Shown piece by piece: positions 63,464 to 64,000 of a stretch of 64,000 nucleotides of DNA. The notes below the pieces were generated by a model. That model made no database searches and was not told where the DNA came from. It was given only the letters and a program-made list of their open reading frames with translations. The translations under genes and the position numbers were made by a program. Positions within the stretch are counted from its first letter, which is position 1. Each line of letters opens with the position of its first letter. This stretch comes from Clostridium magnum DSM 2767. GTDB taxonomy: Bacteria; Bacillota; Clostridia; Clostridiales; Clostridiaceae. The stretch is from assembly GCF_001623875.1 (NCBI RefSeq), contig NZ_LWAE01000005.1:124001-188000 (forward strand), in the 5' to 3' direction.

Positions 63464-64000
63464 ATGAATATACGTGATTTAATCATATACAATAAAATAA
63501 TACCCAAAAGAGAGGCAATATATGAGAACTTCCCAAGTACTTTGTCAGAGGAATTATGTGGTTACCTCTCTGAAAAAGGAATTACAAAACTATATTGTCA
63601 TCAAGCTGAAATGTTTGAAAAGGCTATAGAGAAGAATAATATTGTGATAACTACATCTACAGCAAGTGGAAAAACACTTAGTTTCTTATTGCCAGTGATA
63701 CAAGACATACTGTCAAATCCTCTTGCGAGAGCGATTTTTATATATCCTACAAAAGCCCTTGCAAGCGACCAGTATCGTGCTATCTTACCATACCTGGAAT
63801 TCTTCGGGGAAAATAGAATTTCAGCAGGCGTATACGATGGAGATACACCTGTAAATGAAAGAAGCAGAATCAGAAAAAGCGCCAATATCATTTTAACTAA
63901 TCCGGAAATGTTAAATGGCGCATTTTTGCCCAATCACAGTAAGTTTGGTTTTGATTTCATATTTTCTAATTTAAAATATGTTGTAATTGATGAACTTCAT
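63464..64000 (+). CDS. DEAD/DEAH-box helicase (YprA/Hrq1-like), 3' partial
   Basis: Open to the right edge; 179 codons visible. Starts MNIRDLIIYNKIIPKREAIY, Q-like region YCHQAEMFEKA, Walker A ITTSTASGKTLSF, motif Ia IYPTKALASDQYR, motif Ib ILTNPEMLNG and motif II as VVIDELH at the very end. The TSTASGKT P-loop and DELH box fit the YprA family, often followed by a DUF1998 domain and a UvrB/ExoVII-like nuclease gene that would lie outside the window. Confidence 0.85.
   Translation, partial: MNIRDLIIYNKIIPKREAIYENFPSTLSEELCGYLSEKGITKLYCHQAEMFEKAIEKNNIVITTSTASGKTLSFLLPVIQDILSNPLARAIFIYPTKALASDQYRAILPYLEFFGENRISAGVYDGDTPVNERSRIRKSANIILTNPEMLNGAFLPNHSKFGFDFIFSNLKYVVIDELH

Overview
The window reads as chromosome of a low-GC, endospore-forming, motile Clostridium-type Firmicute. 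The support is an AT-rich composition, strong AGGAGG-like ribosome binding sites, a gerA-gerB-gerC spore germination operon, T-box and c-di-GMP-I RNA switches, a clostridial chemotaxis operon and many [Fe-S]/thiol redox proteins. I see no rRNA, tRNA, CRISPR array, prophage or intact insertion sequence. Both ends cut genes: a glycosyltransferase on the left and a DEAD/DEAH helicase on the right.

Layout. 0-3.4 kb: partial two-domain glycosyltransferase, tag (3-methyladenine DNA glycosylase), and a diguanylate cyclase that stops before its GGDEF motif. 3.5-8.9 kb: promoter and T-box leader followed by a ribose-type ABC transporter and an FGGY sugar kinase. 8.9-12.8 kb: ger operon (minus strand). 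12.9-15.6 kb: decayed glutathione peroxidase and thioredoxin-reductase-like genes, an intact glutathione peroxidase, a YgaP-type membrane protein and an arylamine N-acetyltransferase. 15.7-19.9 kb: EAL-CBS-GGDEF protein and a chemoreceptor. 20-26.3 kb: polyphosphate module (ppk, two Ppx/GppA-HD proteins, one free HD protein) with a Pho box in the divergent promoter region. 26.5-37 kb: broken PHP phosphatase, then a c-di-GMP-I riboswitch ahead of cheY-cheA-cheW-mcp-cheR-cheB; the operon receptor carries a one-base frameshift and a second receptor downstream has lost its signalling core. 37-42.8 kb: phosphate-related block (alkaline phosphatase, YibE/F protein, PAP2 phosphatase, HAD 5'-nucleotidase, unknown 80-residue protein), with three more Pho boxes. 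43-49.7 kb: staygreen-family protein, ketopantoate-reductase family protein, RarD, PAS-GGDEF-EAL protein, PNPOx/HxlR divergent pair, Nudix hydrolase. 49.9-58.9 kb: GT-C membrane protein, lipoprotein, phosphoesterase, 2-hydroxyacid dehydrogenase, HxlR, pirin, then a MarR gene with an apparently leaderless transcript and a matching operator before a DUF1858 and tandem Bfd-like [2Fe-2S] pair, a Cys-rich unknown and an L,D-transpeptidase. 59-64 kb: LysM/beta-propeller protein, anchored Ser-rich protein, NhaC-type antiporter, CGGC protein, helicase start.

How the parts work together. Two regulatory themes stand out. First, c-di-GMP: three GGDEF/EAL genes and a c-di-GMP riboswitch placed to control chemotaxis. 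Second, phosphate: four Pho-box-like arrays with roughly 11-bp periodicity sit in front of polyphosphatase, alkaline phosphatase, PAP2 phosphatase and an unknown gene, so a PhoP-type regulator probably links phosphate starvation to polyphosphate use.

The window is also rich in gene remains: truncated DGC, receptor fragment, peroxidase, reductase, PHP and two receptors. The most unexpected arrangement is an amino-acid (probably Trp) T-box leader in front of a sugar-type transporter. All assignments come from reading motifs; no database search was run.
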